NCBI RefSeq assembly: GCF_009647655.1
Contig: NZ_WJFD01000005.1
Location: 1-64,000 of the forward strand
DNA length: 64,000 nt
Direction: 5' to 3'
DNA from: Chitinophaga sp. SYP-B3965
Lineage (GTDB): Bacteria; Bacteroidota; Bacteroidia; Chitinophagales; Chitinophagaceae
Shown one piece after another: positions 8,824 through 17,498 of the stretch. How positions within the stretch are numbered: the stretch's first letter is position 1; each line of letters begins with the position of its first letter. Under the pieces are notes generated by a model. That model had not been told where the DNA came from, did no database searches, and worked only from the letters and a program-made list of their open reading frames with translations. Position numbers and translations under genes: made by a program.

Positions 8824-8854
8824 TTTGATTTATGCATTTCTTGCAGTATTTTTG
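8824..8854 (+). promoter_or_regulatory. nuo operon promoter (Bacteroidota type)
   Basis: TTTG (8824-8827), exactly 19 nt, then TATTTTTG (8847-8854). This matches the Bacteroidota primary sigma consensus TTTG-N19-TAnnTTTG without a mismatch. The ATG of nuoA is 30 nt downstream, leaving a leader of about 20-25 nt. Confidence 0.8.
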
Positions 8855-8883
8855 CGCTTTCGGACAATTATATTGGGAAGCTT

Positions 8884-9279
8884 ATGTTTTTTGCCTCTGA
8901 ATTTTTGACTGCTAGCAACACTCCTTTTAGTTATTTCCCTATCGTTTTGCAATTGATTGCAGCTTTGGGATTTGTTGGCGTTACCATGGTTGCCACCCAC
9001 TTTCTGGGACCTAAACGGAAAACCAGTGATAAGCTGGTGAATTTTGAGAGTGGTATTGAGCAAATGGGAAATGCTCGTCAGCCTGTGGCTGTTAAATACT
9101 TCCTCACGGCTATCCTTTTCGTTTTATTCGATGTGGAGGTGATCTTTTTCTACCCTTACGCTGTTAATTTTAAGGCTTTAGGATGGGATGGCTTTTGGGC
9201 TATGCTGGCATTTGTAGGCTTCTTCATGGCAGGTTTCTTCTACATTATCAAGAAGGGAGCGCTGCGTTGGGAAGATTAG
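8884..9279 (+). CDS. nuoA: NADH-quinone oxidoreductase subunit A
   Basis: 131 residues, a membrane subunit of complex I with three transmembrane helices (about residues 16-38, 70-92 and 98-120). The family signature is clear: KTSDKLVNFESGIEQMGNAR in the first loop, then VKYFLTAILFVLFDVEVIFFYP with the conserved acidic residues of the second helix. NuoA helps form the quinone-site entrance and the E-channel. It is the first gene of the 14-gene operon, read from the promoter at 8824-8854. Confidence 0.96.
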   Translation: MFFASEFLTASNTPFSYFPIVLQLIAALGFVGVTMVATHFLGPKRKTSDKLVNFESGIEQMGNARQPVAVKYFLTAILFVLFDVEVIFFYPYAVNFKALGWDGFWAMLAFVGFFMAGFFYIIKKGALRWED

Positions 9280-9308
9280 TATGGATTTAAGTTAACTAAT
9301 TATAAAAT

Positions 9309-9348
9309 TCTCCCTGTTTAAAGCGGGGAGAGAAGGAGGGTAAAGATT
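9309..9348 (+). promoter_or_regulatory. Hairpin and strong Shine-Dalgarno site before nuoB
   Basis: AAGGAGGG (9333-9340) lies 8 nt before the nuoB ATG, a near-perfect Shine-Dalgarno sequence in a genome where the other starts in this window lack one. Just upstream, TCTCCC (9309-9314) can pair with GGGAGA (9326-9331). The same TCTCCC could instead pair with GGAGGG-type bases of the ribosome site, so a switch between two structures is possible; that is inference. Confidence 0.6.
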
Positions 9349-9912
9349 ATGTCTCGTCCTGTTCAGTTTAACGACAAGGTGAAGCTGGTAGAAATACCAG
9401 AAGGTTATACCGGCGAAGGATTTTTCGCTACTTCATTTGATAAGGTAATTGGTGCTGCAAGGAAAAACTCCATCTGGCCATTACCTTTTGCCACATCCTG
9501 TTGTGGTATTGAATTCATGGCTACCATGGCCTCTCACTACGATATTTCCCGTTTTGGTTCTGAGCGTATAGGATTCACGCCACGGCAGTGTGATCTGCTG
9601 ATGGTGATGGGTACCATTGCGAAGAAGATGGCCCCGGTTTTACGCCAGGTGTATCTGCAGATGGCTGAGCCACGCTGGGTAATTGCTGTGGGAGCATGCG
9701 CCAGCAGCGGTGGTATTTTTGATACCTATTCTGTGTTGCAGGGTATTGACCAGGTGATCCCGGTGGATGTGTATGTGCCAGGATGTCCTCCGCGGCCGGA
9801 AGCCATTATTGACGGGTTCATGCGGATCCAGGAACTGGTGGGGCAGGAAAGTTTACGCCGCCGCCATTCAGACCGGTACCAGGAGTTGATGACTTCCTAC
9901 GGAATACAATAG
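9349..9912 (+). CDS. nuoB: NADH-quinone oxidoreductase subunit B
   Basis: 187 residues, the peripheral-arm subunit carrying the terminal [4Fe-4S] cluster N2 that reduces quinone. Ligand cysteines are visible: the adjacent pair in ATSCCGIEFMA, the Cys of VGACASSGGIFDTYSV and the Cys of YVPGCPPRPEAIIDG, plus the conserved MGTIAKKMAPVLRQVY. Length and order are normal. It is preceded by an unusual strong Shine-Dalgarno site. Confidence 0.97.
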   Translation: MSRPVQFNDKVKLVEIPEGYTGEGFFATSFDKVIGAARKNSIWPLPFATSCCGIEFMATMASHYDISRFGSERIGFTPRQCDLLMVMGTIAKKMAPVLRQVYLQMAEPRWVIAVGACASSGGIFDTYSVLQGIDQVIPVDVYVPGCPPRPEAIIDGFMRIQELVGQESLRRRHSDRYQELMTSYGIQ

Positions 9913-9931
9913 AAAAGTTAATAGCTTATAC

Positions 9932-10453
9932 ATGTCTTTGACGAACGAGCATATAAAAAACAGGCTGGTAGAGAAGTTTGGCGATGTAATGACCAATTTC
10001 GAGGAGTCTTTCGGGATGATGTCTTTTCATGCTCCCAAGGAGATCAATCTCAAAGTGATGCAGTTCCTTTACGATGAAAGTGATCTGCAATTCCGTTTCC
10101 TCTCTGATCTCACAGCGGTGCATTATCCTGATAACAAAGGAGTCGAACTGGCTGTTGTGTACCACCTGCATAATTTTGTTGATAATGTGCGTGTGCGCTT
10201 TAAGGTGTTTACGGATATAAATACACCTCAGGTGTTTACGGCTACGCAGATCTTTTCTTCCGCTAACTGGATGGAAAGAGAAACGTATGATTTCTACGGT
10301 GTTGATTTCGTAGGTCATCCAAACCTGATCCGCATCCTGAATGTGGATGAGATGGATTACTTCCCGATGCGTAAGGAATTCCCGCTGGAAGACCAGAGCA
10401 GAACGGATAAGGATGATGAAATGTTTGGCCGTGGAGGAAGTACAGGGATCTAA
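9932..10453 (+). CDS. nuoC: NADH-quinone oxidoreductase subunit C
   Basis: 173 residues, the 30-kDa subunit of the complex I peripheral arm. The conserved block WMERETYDFYGVDFVGHPNL is followed by RILNVDEMDYFPMRKEFPLE, diagnostic for NuoC. It is a separate protein here, not fused to NuoD as in Escherichia coli. It lies 19 nt after nuoB and 25 nt before nuoD. Confidence 0.96.
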   Translation: MSLTNEHIKNRLVEKFGDVMTNFEESFGMMSFHAPKEINLKVMQFLYDESDLQFRFLSDLTAVHYPDNKGVELAVVYHLHNFVDNVRVRFKVFTDINTPQVFTATQIFSSANWMERETYDFYGVDFVGHPNLIRILNVDEMDYFPMRKEFPLEDQSRTDKDDEMFGRGGSTGI

Positions 10454-10478
10454 ATTTTGAATTTTATTTAGCCAGGAT

Positions 10479-11696
10479 ATGTCAGAGCAGCAACATATAA
10501 AATTACCGGACGGTTCCATAGAGAAGCAAACCAGCACGCTCAATCTGGGTCCAACACACCCTGCCACGCATGGTGTGTTCCAGAATATTATGGAGATGGA
10601 TGGCGAACGCATTGTGTCCGCCACCCCTACTGTGGGTTATATTCATCGTGCATTCGAGAAGATTGCAGAGCGGAGACCGTATTATCAGATCACGCCGTTA
10701 ACAGACCGGCTGAACTATTGTTCTGCTCCTATTAATAACATGGGCTGGCATCTGACGGTAGAGAAACTGCTGGGGATCCAAACGCCTAAGCGGGTGGATT
10801 ATCTGCGGGTGATCATCATGGAGCTGGCACGTATTACGGATCACCTGATCTGTAATTCTGTGATAGGGGTAGATAGTGGCGCCTTTACAGGGTTCCTCTA
10901 TGTGATGCAGTACCGTGAGCTGGTATATGAGATCTATGAAGAAGTGTGCGGCTCCCGCCTCACTACTAATATTGGCCGTGTAGGTGGTTTTGAAAGGAAC
11001 TTTACACCGGCTGCTTTCCAGAAGATAGAGAAATTCCTTGCGGAATATCCTGCGGTGCTGAAAGAGTTTGAAAACCTCTTCACACGTAACCGTATTTTCA
11101 TGGAGCGTACCCAGAAAGTAGGAGGTATTACTGCTGAAAGGGCTATGAACTATGGATTTACCGGACCTAACTTAAGGGCTACGGGTGTGGATTACGATGT
11201 GCGCATTGCGAATCCTTATTGTTCTTATGAGGATTTTGATTTTTCTATTCCCGTTGGTACCACTGGCGATACTTATGATCGCTTCCTGGTGCGTAATGCG
11301 GAACAATGGGAGAGTCTCAGTATCATCCGCCAGGCGATGGATAAATTGAAGTCCCTGCCTGCAGATGTGTACCATGCAGATGTACCTGCTTATTACCTGC
11401 CGGATAAATCTGATGTATATACGAAAATGGAAGCGCTGATCTATCACTTTAAGATCATCATGGGAGAGACAGATATTTTACCTGGGGAACTGTACAATCC
11501 TGTTGAGGGGGCGAATGGTGAACTTGGTTTTTACCTGATCAGTGATGGGGGACGTTCTCCTTACCGTTTGCATTTCCGGAGGCCTTGTTTCATTTACTAC
11601 CAGGCTTATCCTGAGATGGTACAAGGAGCGATGCTGAGTGATGCTATCATTTGTATGAGTTCGCTCAACCTGATCGCAGGTGAGTTGGATGCTTAA
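10479..11696 (+). CDS. nuoD: NADH-quinone oxidoreductase subunit D
   Basis: 405 residues, the 49-kDa subunit that forms the quinone-binding pocket with NuoB. Visible signatures are LNLGPTHPATHGVFQ near the N-terminus with the quinone-site His, GYIHRAFEKIAE, DRLNYCSAPINNMGW, and the C-terminal SDGGRSPYRLHFRRPCF. It has the Ni-Fe hydrogenase large subunit fold without the metal-binding cysteines, as is normal for NuoD. Full length. Confidence 0.97.
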   Translation: MSEQQHIKLPDGSIEKQTSTLNLGPTHPATHGVFQNIMEMDGERIVSATPTVGYIHRAFEKIAERRPYYQITPLTDRLNYCSAPINNMGWHLTVEKLLGIQTPKRVDYLRVIIMELARITDHLICNSVIGVDSGAFTGFLYVMQYRELVYEIYEEVCGSRLTTNIGRVGGFERNFTPAAFQKIEKFLAEYPAVLKEFENLFTRNRIFMERTQKVGGITAERAMNYGFTGPNLRATGVDYDVRIANPYCSYEDFDFSIPVGTTGDTYDRFLVRNAEQWESLSIIRQAMDKLKSLPADVYHADVPAYYLPDKSDVYTKMEALIYHFKIIMGETDILPGELYNPVEGANGELGFYLISDGGRSPYRLHFRRPCFIYYQAYPEMVQGAMLSDAIICMSSLNLIAGELDA

Positions 11697-11724
11697 GAAG
11701 ATTAACAATAAAGAAGTTTTATAA

Positions 11725-12219
11725 ATGGCCGTTCAATTTTCTGAAGAGAATCTGAATAAAGTAAAAGAGATCATAGCCCGCTATCCGGAAGGAAAGCAAA
11801 AGAGTGCGCTGCTGCCGGTTTTACACCTGGCGCAGGAATCTTTTGGTGGTTGGCTGAGTGCGGAGTCTATGGATTATGTGGCATCCCTGCTGCAGATAGA
11901 GCCGATTGAAGTGTATGAGGTGGCTACCTTTTACTCCATGTACAACCTGAAACCTGTTGGTAAATATCTCTTTGAGGTATGCCATACCGGGCCCTGCATG
12001 TTGAATGGTTCTGATAATATCATTGACTACATCAAAGAAACGCTGGGGATCAGTAATGGTGAAACAACGACTGATGGGCTTTTCACTTTGAAAACAGTGG
12101 AGTGCCTGGGGGCTTGTGGTTATGCGCCGATGATGCAGTTGGGTAAACACTTCAGAGAGCATCTGACCAAAGCGAAGGTGGATGAGATCATTGCGGAGTG
12201 CCGGTCTAAAGCGAACTAG
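11725..12219 (+). CDS. nuoE: NADH-quinone oxidoreductase subunit E
   Basis: 164 residues, the 24-kDa thioredoxin-like subunit with the [2Fe-2S] cluster N1a. Four cysteines fit the family pattern: CHTGPC and, about 40 residues later, CLGACG. The helical N-terminal part contains SALLPVLHLAQESFGGWL and VYEVATFYSMY. It works with NuoF and NuoG in the NADH dehydrogenase module. It is followed by an unusually long 248-nt gap with repeats before nuoF. Confidence 0.97.
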   Translation: MAVQFSEENLNKVKEIIARYPEGKQKSALLPVLHLAQESFGGWLSAESMDYVASLLQIEPIEVYEVATFYSMYNLKPVGKYLFEVCHTGPCMLNGSDNIIDYIKETLGISNGETTTDGLFTLKTVECLGACGYAPMMQLGKHFREHLTKAKVDEIIAECRSKAN

Positions 12220-12225
12220 GGGTTG

Positions 12226-12408
12226 CTGCCTTGTAGTTGCGGTGAAGTACTTGCAACACTAAGCTGGCAGGGGAATAAAAGAAGGAATCTGCCTTGTAGT
12301 TGTGGAGGGGTATTAACAAAAACAAGTTGGCAGGGGTAATAAGAGATTAGCCGCTGAATAAAGCACCAACCGTACAAGTGAGTGACACAACGGCGGCTGA
12401 ACAAAGCA
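12226..12408 (+). repeat. Tandem hairpin-forming repeats between nuoE and nuoF
   Basis: Two diverged tandem copies with a 63-nt period, 12226-12288 and 12289 to about 12347. Each begins CTGCCTTGTAGTTG and contains a (C/G)TTGGCAG-like arm followed by GGG and a purine-rich tail. In each copy CTGCC can pair with the later GGCAG. Inner pairing is GTTGC/GCAAC in copy 1 and TTGT/ACAA blocks in copy 2, so pairing is kept although the bases differ. A second short repeat, (C)GCTGAA(T/C)AAAGCA, occurs at about 12352 and 12395. No gene is visible in the 248 nt. Confidence 0.6.
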
Positions 12409-12467
12409 AAAAAAGCTGATAAAAAAATCTTGTTCCGATCATAAGGAACACTATATAAAGCGAGACA

Positions 12468-13835
12468 ATGGGACGAAAATTATTGTTAGACAAGGCGCAT
12501 ATAGAAGGCATCCGGTATTATGATACCTACCGGAACAACGGTGGCTATGCCGCTGCTGAAAAGGCCCTGAAAAGCATGAGCCCGGAACTGGTGATCGAAG
12601 AGGTGAAGAAAAGTGGCCTGCGTGGCCGTGGTGGTGCAGGTTTCCCAACCGGCCTCAAATGGAGCTTCCTGGCTAAACCGGAAGGCGTACCCCGCTATCT
12701 TGTTTGCAACGCGGATGAATCTGAACCAGGTACTTTCAAAGACCGTTACCTGATGGAATTCCTTCCACACCTTCTCATTGAAGGTCTGCTGATCTCCAGC
12801 TTTGCACTTGGCGCCAACTGCACTTACATTTATATCCGTGGTGAATACGCCTGGATCCCTGATATTTTAGAAGAAGCGATCAACGACGCGAAGAAAAATA
12901 ACTGGCTGGGTAAGAACATCCAGGGAACTGGTTATGACCTGGAGATCTATGTACAACGCGGTGCGGGTGCATATATCTGTGGTGAAGAAACGGCGCTGAT
13001 CGAATCCCTTGAAGGTAAACGTGGCAATCCCCGTATCAAACCTCCATTCCCTGCTGTAAAGGGTTTGTGGCAATCTCCCACCGTAGTGAACAATGTGGAA
13101 ACACTGGCAGCAGTGGTGCCCATCATCAATATCGGCGGAGATGAGTATGCAAAATATGGTACGGGAAAATCTACGGGTACTAAACTTATTTCTGCTTGTG
13201 GCAATATCAATAAACCTGGTGTTTATGAAATTGACATGAACATTTCTGTGGAGGAATTTATTTATTCTGATGAATTCTGTGGTGGCATACCGAATGGCAA
13301 ACGCCTGAAGGCTTGTATCCCTGGTGGTTCTTCTGTTCCCATCCTGCCTGCGAACCTGTTGCTGAAAACGGCAAAAGGCGAACCAAGGATGATGACGTAT
13401 GAAAGCCTGAACGATGGCGGTTTTGCTACTGGTTCCATGATGGGATCGGGTGGCTTTATTGTGTTGGATGAAGATCAGTGTGTGGTGCGTCATACAATGT
13501 CCCTCGCACGTTTCTATCACCATGAGAGCTGCGGACAATGCAGTCCTTGCCGTGAAGGAACAGGTTGGATGAAGAAAGTATTGCTGAACATCGAGAACGG
13601 TAAAGGCAAAATGACGGACATCGATCTGCTCTGGGATATCCAGCGCAAGATAGAGGGCAATACTATTTGTCCGCTGGGTGATGCAGCTGCATGGCCTGTT
13701 GCGGCAGCGATCCGTCATTTCCGTGATGAATTTGAATGGCACGTGACGCATCCGGAAGAAGCGATGATACGCAACTTTGGACTGGCACATTATGCAGATC
13801 CCTTGCCGGTAGTAGCAACTGCTGCTGCTGTTTGA
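12468..13835 (+). CDS. nuoF: NADH-quinone oxidoreductase subunit F
   Basis: 455 residues, the 51-kDa subunit that binds NADH and FMN and carries [4Fe-4S] cluster N3. The glycine-rich LRGRGGAGFPTGLKW is the nucleotide/FMN site, YLVCNADESEPGTFKDR is conserved, and the SLBB region leads to HESCGQCSPCREG with three cluster cysteines. The fourth cysteine is in NTICPLGDAAAWP. It has a long leader because of the repeat-filled gap after nuoE. Confidence 0.97.
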   Translation: MGRKLLLDKAHIEGIRYYDTYRNNGGYAAAEKALKSMSPELVIEEVKKSGLRGRGGAGFPTGLKWSFLAKPEGVPRYLVCNADESEPGTFKDRYLMEFLPHLLIEGLLISSFALGANCTYIYIRGEYAWIPDILEEAINDAKKNNWLGKNIQGTGYDLEIYVQRGAGAYICGEETALIESLEGKRGNPRIKPPFPAVKGLWQSPTVVNNVETLAAVVPIINIGGDEYAKYGTGKSTGTKLISACGNINKPGVYEIDMNISVEEFIYSDEFCGGIPNGKRLKACIPGGSSVPILPANLLLKTAKGEPRMMTYESLNDGGFATGSMMGSGGFIVLDEDQCVVRHTMSLARFYHHESCGQCSPCREGTGWMKKVLLNIENGKGKMTDIDLLWDIQRKIEGNTICPLGDAAAWPVAAAIRHFRDEFEWHVTHPEEAMIRNFGLAHYADPLPVVATAAAV

Positions 13836-13891
13836 TAAAATAATTTTGACCCGGATGAATGGCTTTCCGGGGAATGCAAAGTTTTAGAACA

Positions 13892-14989
13892 ATGGCGGAA
13901 GAAAAGAAATTATTTAAGGTTAAGATAGATAACATCACCGTAGAGGTGGAGCCGGGTACGACGATCCTGAATGCCGCCCGTTTAATTGGAGGCGATGTGG
14001 TGCCGCCTGCGATGTGTTATTATTCTAAACTGCAGGGCAGCGGTGGTAAATGCCGTACCTGCCTCGTAAAAGTATCCAAAGGATCTGATGCGGATCCTCG
14101 TCCCATGCCTAAGCTGGTGGCCAGTTGCCGTACAACGGTGATGGATGGTATGGAAGTTGGCAACATCACTTCTCCTGAAGTACTGGATGCCCGCAAAGGT
14201 GTAGTGGAATTCCTTTTGCTGAATCACCCGTTGGATTGCCCGGTGTGTGATCAGGCTGGTGAATGTGATCTGCAGGACCTCAGCTATGAACATGGCGTTT
14301 CTGCTACCCGCTATGAATTTAAACGCAGAACTTTTGACAAGATAGATATTGGTGATCACATCAAGCTGCACATGACGCGCTGCATCCTTTGCTACCGTTG
14401 TGTGTTCACAGCTGATCAACTCACTAACAAACGTGAACACGGGATACTTGGTCGCGGTGACGCTTCTGAGATCAGTACTTATATTCAGAATTCACTGGAC
14501 AATGATTTCATTGGTAACGTGATTGACGTTTGCCCTGTAGGAGCATTGACGGACAGAACTGCCCGTTTCAAGAACAGGGTATGGTTCCTGAAACCGGTGG
14601 ATGCAAAGTGCGAGTGTACTAAATGTTCCGGTAAAGCGGTATTGTGGCTGAGAGGTGATGAAATATTCCGGGTAACTGCACGGAAAGATAAATATGGCGA
14701 AGTAGAAGAATTCATCTGTGATACCTGCCGGTTTGAAAGGAAAGATCCGAAAGACTGGACGGTGGAAGGACCGCGTAAGGTTTCCCGCCATAGTGTGATC
14801 TCCCAGGGTCACTATGTAGGTGTACATAAACCGGATGAAACGATCGCGAAAGTAATGGATGGCCGCGCACCCAAATTGCTGATGGACATTCACGACATAA
14901 GCGAAGTGAACATGCCTGCTGTTGATCTGAGCAAGATAGATGGCCCCGCACATTCCAATGATTTCCCTAAAAGCAATGGTGTTCAATAA
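13892..14989 (+). CDS. nuoG: Short NuoG-type iron-sulfur subunit of complex I
   Basis: About 365 residues against roughly 700-900 for usual NuoG. The N-terminal [2Fe-2S] ferredoxin domain (first about 80 residues) has its four cysteines. It is followed by HPLDCPVCDQAGECD (cluster N5 region), then CILCYRC and CPVGAL for the [4Fe-4S] domain. A CECTKC...CDTC motif opens the molybdopterin-type domain, but that domain stops about 80 residues later. The large molybdopterin-like body is absent, with no frameshift or remnant before nuoH, which begins 8 nt later. The start is uncertain: ATG 13859 adds 11 residues, while 13892 (MAEEKKLFKVKID) begins right at the domain. Confidence 0.9.
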   Translation: MAEEKKLFKVKIDNITVEVEPGTTILNAARLIGGDVVPPAMCYYSKLQGSGGKCRTCLVKVSKGSDADPRPMPKLVASCRTTVMDGMEVGNITSPEVLDARKGVVEFLLLNHPLDCPVCDQAGECDLQDLSYEHGVSATRYEFKRRTFDKIDIGDHIKLHMTRCILCYRCVFTADQLTNKREHGILGRGDASEISTYIQNSLDNDFIGNVIDVCPVGALTDRTARFKNRVWFLKPVDAKCECTKCSGKAVLWLRGDEIFRVTARKDKYGEVEEFICDTCRFERKDPKDWTVEGPRKVSRHSVISQGHYVGVHKPDETIAKVMDGRAPKLLMDIHDISEVNMPAVDLSKIDGPAHSNDFPKSNGVQ

Positions 14990-14997
14990 AGCGAGAT

Positions 14998-16056
14998 ATG
15001 ACGTTACTCACAATAGCAATTGATTGGTTTTATGTTACGGAGAAGATACTGCTCATATCGGCAGTGTTGGGCGTGTCATTGGTAATTGCCATGTATTCTA
15101 CCTGGCTGGAAAGAAAAGTAGCAGCCTGGATCCAGGACCGCCGTGGTCCTAACCGTGCCGGTCCGTTTGGTTTATTACAACCTTTAGCGGATGGTGGAAA
15201 ATTATTCTTTAAAGAAGAGATCATTCCTTCTACGGCTAATAAGTTCTTATTTATACTTGGTCCTTCTATGGCCATGCTTACTGCCTGTATGACCAGTGCT
15301 GTTATCCCCTGGGGAGATGTGCTGACGATTGCGGGCAGAGAAGTGAGCTTACAGATCGCGGATATCAATATTGGTGTGTTGTGGGTGATCATGGTGGTAG
15401 GTATGGGTGTGTATGGAATTATGATAGGGGGCTGGGCTTCCAATAACAAGTTCTCTTTGCTGGCTGCCTGCCGCGGAGCTTCGCAGGTGATCTCTTATGA
15501 GTTGCCGATGGGGCTTGCGCTGATCGCTTTGTTTATGATCAGTGGTTCTCCCAGTTTGAAAGATATTGTAGAGCAACAACGGGAAAGTGGTATCTGGAAT
15601 GTGTTCCTGCAGCCTGTAGGGTTCCTGATCTTTTTGATCTGTGCCTTTGCTGAGTGTAACCGTACTCCGTTTGACTTACCAGAGGCAGAGAATGAATTGA
15701 ATGGTGGATATCACCTGGAATATTCTTCCATGAAACTGGGCTTTTACCTGTTTGCAGAGTATATCAATATGTTTATCAGCTCTGTGCTGATGGCTACTTT
15801 ATATTTCGGTGGTTATCATTTCTGGTTCCTGGATAGCCTGGGATTGAGCCCTAATATGGTGACCATCCTGGGCATGGTTATATTATTCGGAAAAACAATT
15901 ATGTTCATCTTCTTCTTCATGTGGGTTCGCTGGACGTTACCGCGTTTCCGCTATGACCAATTGATGAAGCTTGGCTGGAAGATATTGATACCACTGGCAT
16001 TGGTGAACATGATCGTAACTGGTGGTGTGATCCTGTACCGCACGATTGGATTTTAA
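14998..16056 (+). CDS. nuoH: NADH-quinone oxidoreductase subunit H
   Basis: 352 residues, a membrane subunit with about eight helices that links the quinone site to the proton path. Signatures are WLERKVAAWIQDRRGPNRAG after the first helix, QPLADGGKLFFKE, ASQVISYELPMG, and the charged loop FAECNRTPFDLPEAENELNG. All are present and the length is normal. Confidence 0.97.
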   Translation: MTLLTIAIDWFYVTEKILLISAVLGVSLVIAMYSTWLERKVAAWIQDRRGPNRAGPFGLLQPLADGGKLFFKEEIIPSTANKFLFILGPSMAMLTACMTSAVIPWGDVLTIAGREVSLQIADINIGVLWVIMVVGMGVYGIMIGGWASNNKFSLLAACRGASQVISYELPMGLALIALFMISGSPSLKDIVEQQRESGIWNVFLQPVGFLIFLICAFAECNRTPFDLPEAENELNGGYHLEYSSMKLGFYLFAEYINMFISSVLMATLYFGGYHFWFLDSLGLSPNMVTILGMVILFGKTIMFIFFFMWVRWTLPRFRYDQLMKLGWKILIPLALVNMIVTGGVILYRTIGF

Positions 16057-16080
16057 TACATAACATTCGAAACTCATTAT

Positions 16081-16602
16081 ATGCAAACACTAACGAACAG
16101 AGCACAACCGGTGGACAGACGGCCCATGACATTTTGGGAGAAGATGTATTTGCCGGCTATTGCTAAGGGCATGGGGATCACTTTTAAGCATATATTCAAG
16201 AAGAAAGCTACTATTAGTTATCCTGAAGAAAAGCGGCCTTTTAGCCCGGTATTCCGTGGTTTACATGTGCTGAACAGGGATGAGGAAGGCCGCGAACGTT
16301 GCACGGCCTGTGGTTTGTGTGCAGTGGCTTGTCCTGCTGAGGCCATTACGATGGAAGCGGCGGAGCGTAAAACAGGAGAGGAGAACTTATACCGTGAAGA
16401 GAAATATGCGGCCCGTTACGAGATCAATATGCTGCGTTGCATATTCTGTGGTTTCTGTGAAGAGGCCTGCCCCAAAGAAGCTATTTACATGACAGAAACC
16501 TTTGCTCCTTCTAATTTCCAGCGTAAAGGTTTTATCTATGGAAAAGATGATCTGCTGATCCCTGATCCTAAGCATCCACTCACTGTAACTAAGAAAGACT
16601 AA
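16081..16602 (+). CDS. nuoI: NADH-quinone oxidoreductase subunit I
   Basis: 173 residues, the 23-kDa ferredoxin-like subunit holding [4Fe-4S] clusters N6a and N6b. Two CxxCxxCxxxCP motifs are visible: CTACGLCAVACP and CIFCGFCEEACP. The N-terminal amphipathic stretch would contact the membrane arm. It lies 24 nt after nuoH and 6 nt before nuoJ. Confidence 0.97.
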   Translation: MQTLTNRAQPVDRRPMTFWEKMYLPAIAKGMGITFKHIFKKKATISYPEEKRPFSPVFRGLHVLNRDEEGRERCTACGLCAVACPAEAITMEAAERKTGEENLYREEKYAARYEINMLRCIFCGFCEEACPKEAIYMTETFAPSNFQRKGFIYGKDDLLIPDPKHPLTVTKKD

Positions 16603-16608
16603 CTAGCA

Positions 16609-17109
16609 ATGGGAATGAGTATAGAACAGATTATTTTTATTGTGCTTTCTTCAATAGCCATTGCAGCTGCACTGGGTGTTATTTTAAGCAAAAATCCCGT
16701 TAACAGCGTGTTGTGCATGATCATTTGCTTTGTTGCAATAGCAGGGCATTACATCATGCTGAATGCGCAGTTCCTTTTTATTGTACACCTTATTGTGTAC
16801 ACCGGCGCCATCATGGTACTGTTCCTCTTTGTACTGATGATGATGAACCTCAATGCGGAGATAGAACCACAGAAGCGTAACTGGTTAAAATATGCAGGAG
16901 CTATCAGTGGCGGCGCTTTGTTGCTGGTACTGGTAGGTGCGCTGCGGGAAGCTAGTTTGCCCGCCATCAATGCAGGAGCGTCTTCTGACATTGGGTTGAT
17001 CTCTAACCTTGGAAAAACATTGTTCACCAGTTATGTGGTGCCTTTTGAACTCAGCAGCGTATTGTTCCTGAGCGCGATGGTAGGTGCGGTTGTAATTGGG
17101 AGAAAATAA
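16609..17109 (+). CDS. nuoJ: NADH-quinone oxidoreductase subunit J
   Basis: 166 residues, a membrane subunit with about five helices. The conserved NPVNSVLCMI and the signature around AQFLFIVHLIVYTGAIMVLFLFVLMM (residues about 55-80) identify the family. That third helix is part of the chain of conserved charged and polar residues for proton pumping. It starts at ATG 16609; a second ATG two codons later is equally usable. Confidence 0.95.
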   Translation: MGMSIEQIIFIVLSSIAIAAALGVILSKNPVNSVLCMIICFVAIAGHYIMLNAQFLFIVHLIVYTGAIMVLFLFVLMMMNLNAEIEPQKRNWLKYAGAISGGALLLVLVGALREASLPAINAGASSDIGLISNLGKTLFTSYVVPFELSSVLFLSAMVGAVVIGRK

Positions 17110-17156
17110 TCATTCACGAATGTTCATTGGCCTGTGTGGCCAGCTAATCATATAAT

Positions 17157-17474
17157 ATGCCGGTTCAATATTACATTTTCCTGAGTATCGCCCTGTTCTG
17201 CATAGGCATTATGGGGGTATTGATGCGCAGGAACGCAATTATCATCTTCATGTGCATAGAGCTCATGCTCAATGCAGTGAACCTGTTGCTGGTAGCATTT
17301 TCCAAGATGTGGGTAGATGCGGGCAGAACAGATGCTGCTTCTGCTCAGCTCTTTGTATTTTTTGTAATGGTGGTAGCAGCAGCGGAAGTGTCTGTGGGCC
17401 TGGCCATTATTGTGATGATGTACCGTAACACACATTCGGTAGACATCAATATTCTCAGCAGATTGAAAAACTAA
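17157..17474 (+). CDS. nuoK: NADH-quinone oxidoreductase subunit K
   Basis: 105 residues, three transmembrane helices, MrpC-like. Conserved glutamates lie inside the helices: CIELMLNAVNL in helix 2 and AAAEVSVGLAI in helix 3. Length is typical (about 100). The reading MPVQYYIFLSIALF begins at the only suitable ATG. Confidence 0.96.
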   Translation: MPVQYYIFLSIALFCIGIMGVLMRRNAIIIFMCIELMLNAVNLLLVAFSKMWVDAGRTDAASAQLFVFFVMVVAAAEVSVGLAIIVMMYRNTHSVDINILSRLKN

Positions 17475-17498
17475 GGAATTTAAAAATAGTATAGATCG

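Noticed and set aside
8209..8828. Open frames on both strands over the duplicated 3' end of TPR gene 2, including a 169-codon plus-strand frame
   Set aside because: They run through TPR coding sequence, the direct repeats and a terminator, and their composition follows the repeat; no family likeness.
8736..8828. 30-codon frame just upstream of nuoA
   Set aside because: No promoter or ribosome signal of its own, and it overlaps the -33 box of the nuo promoter; too short to support.
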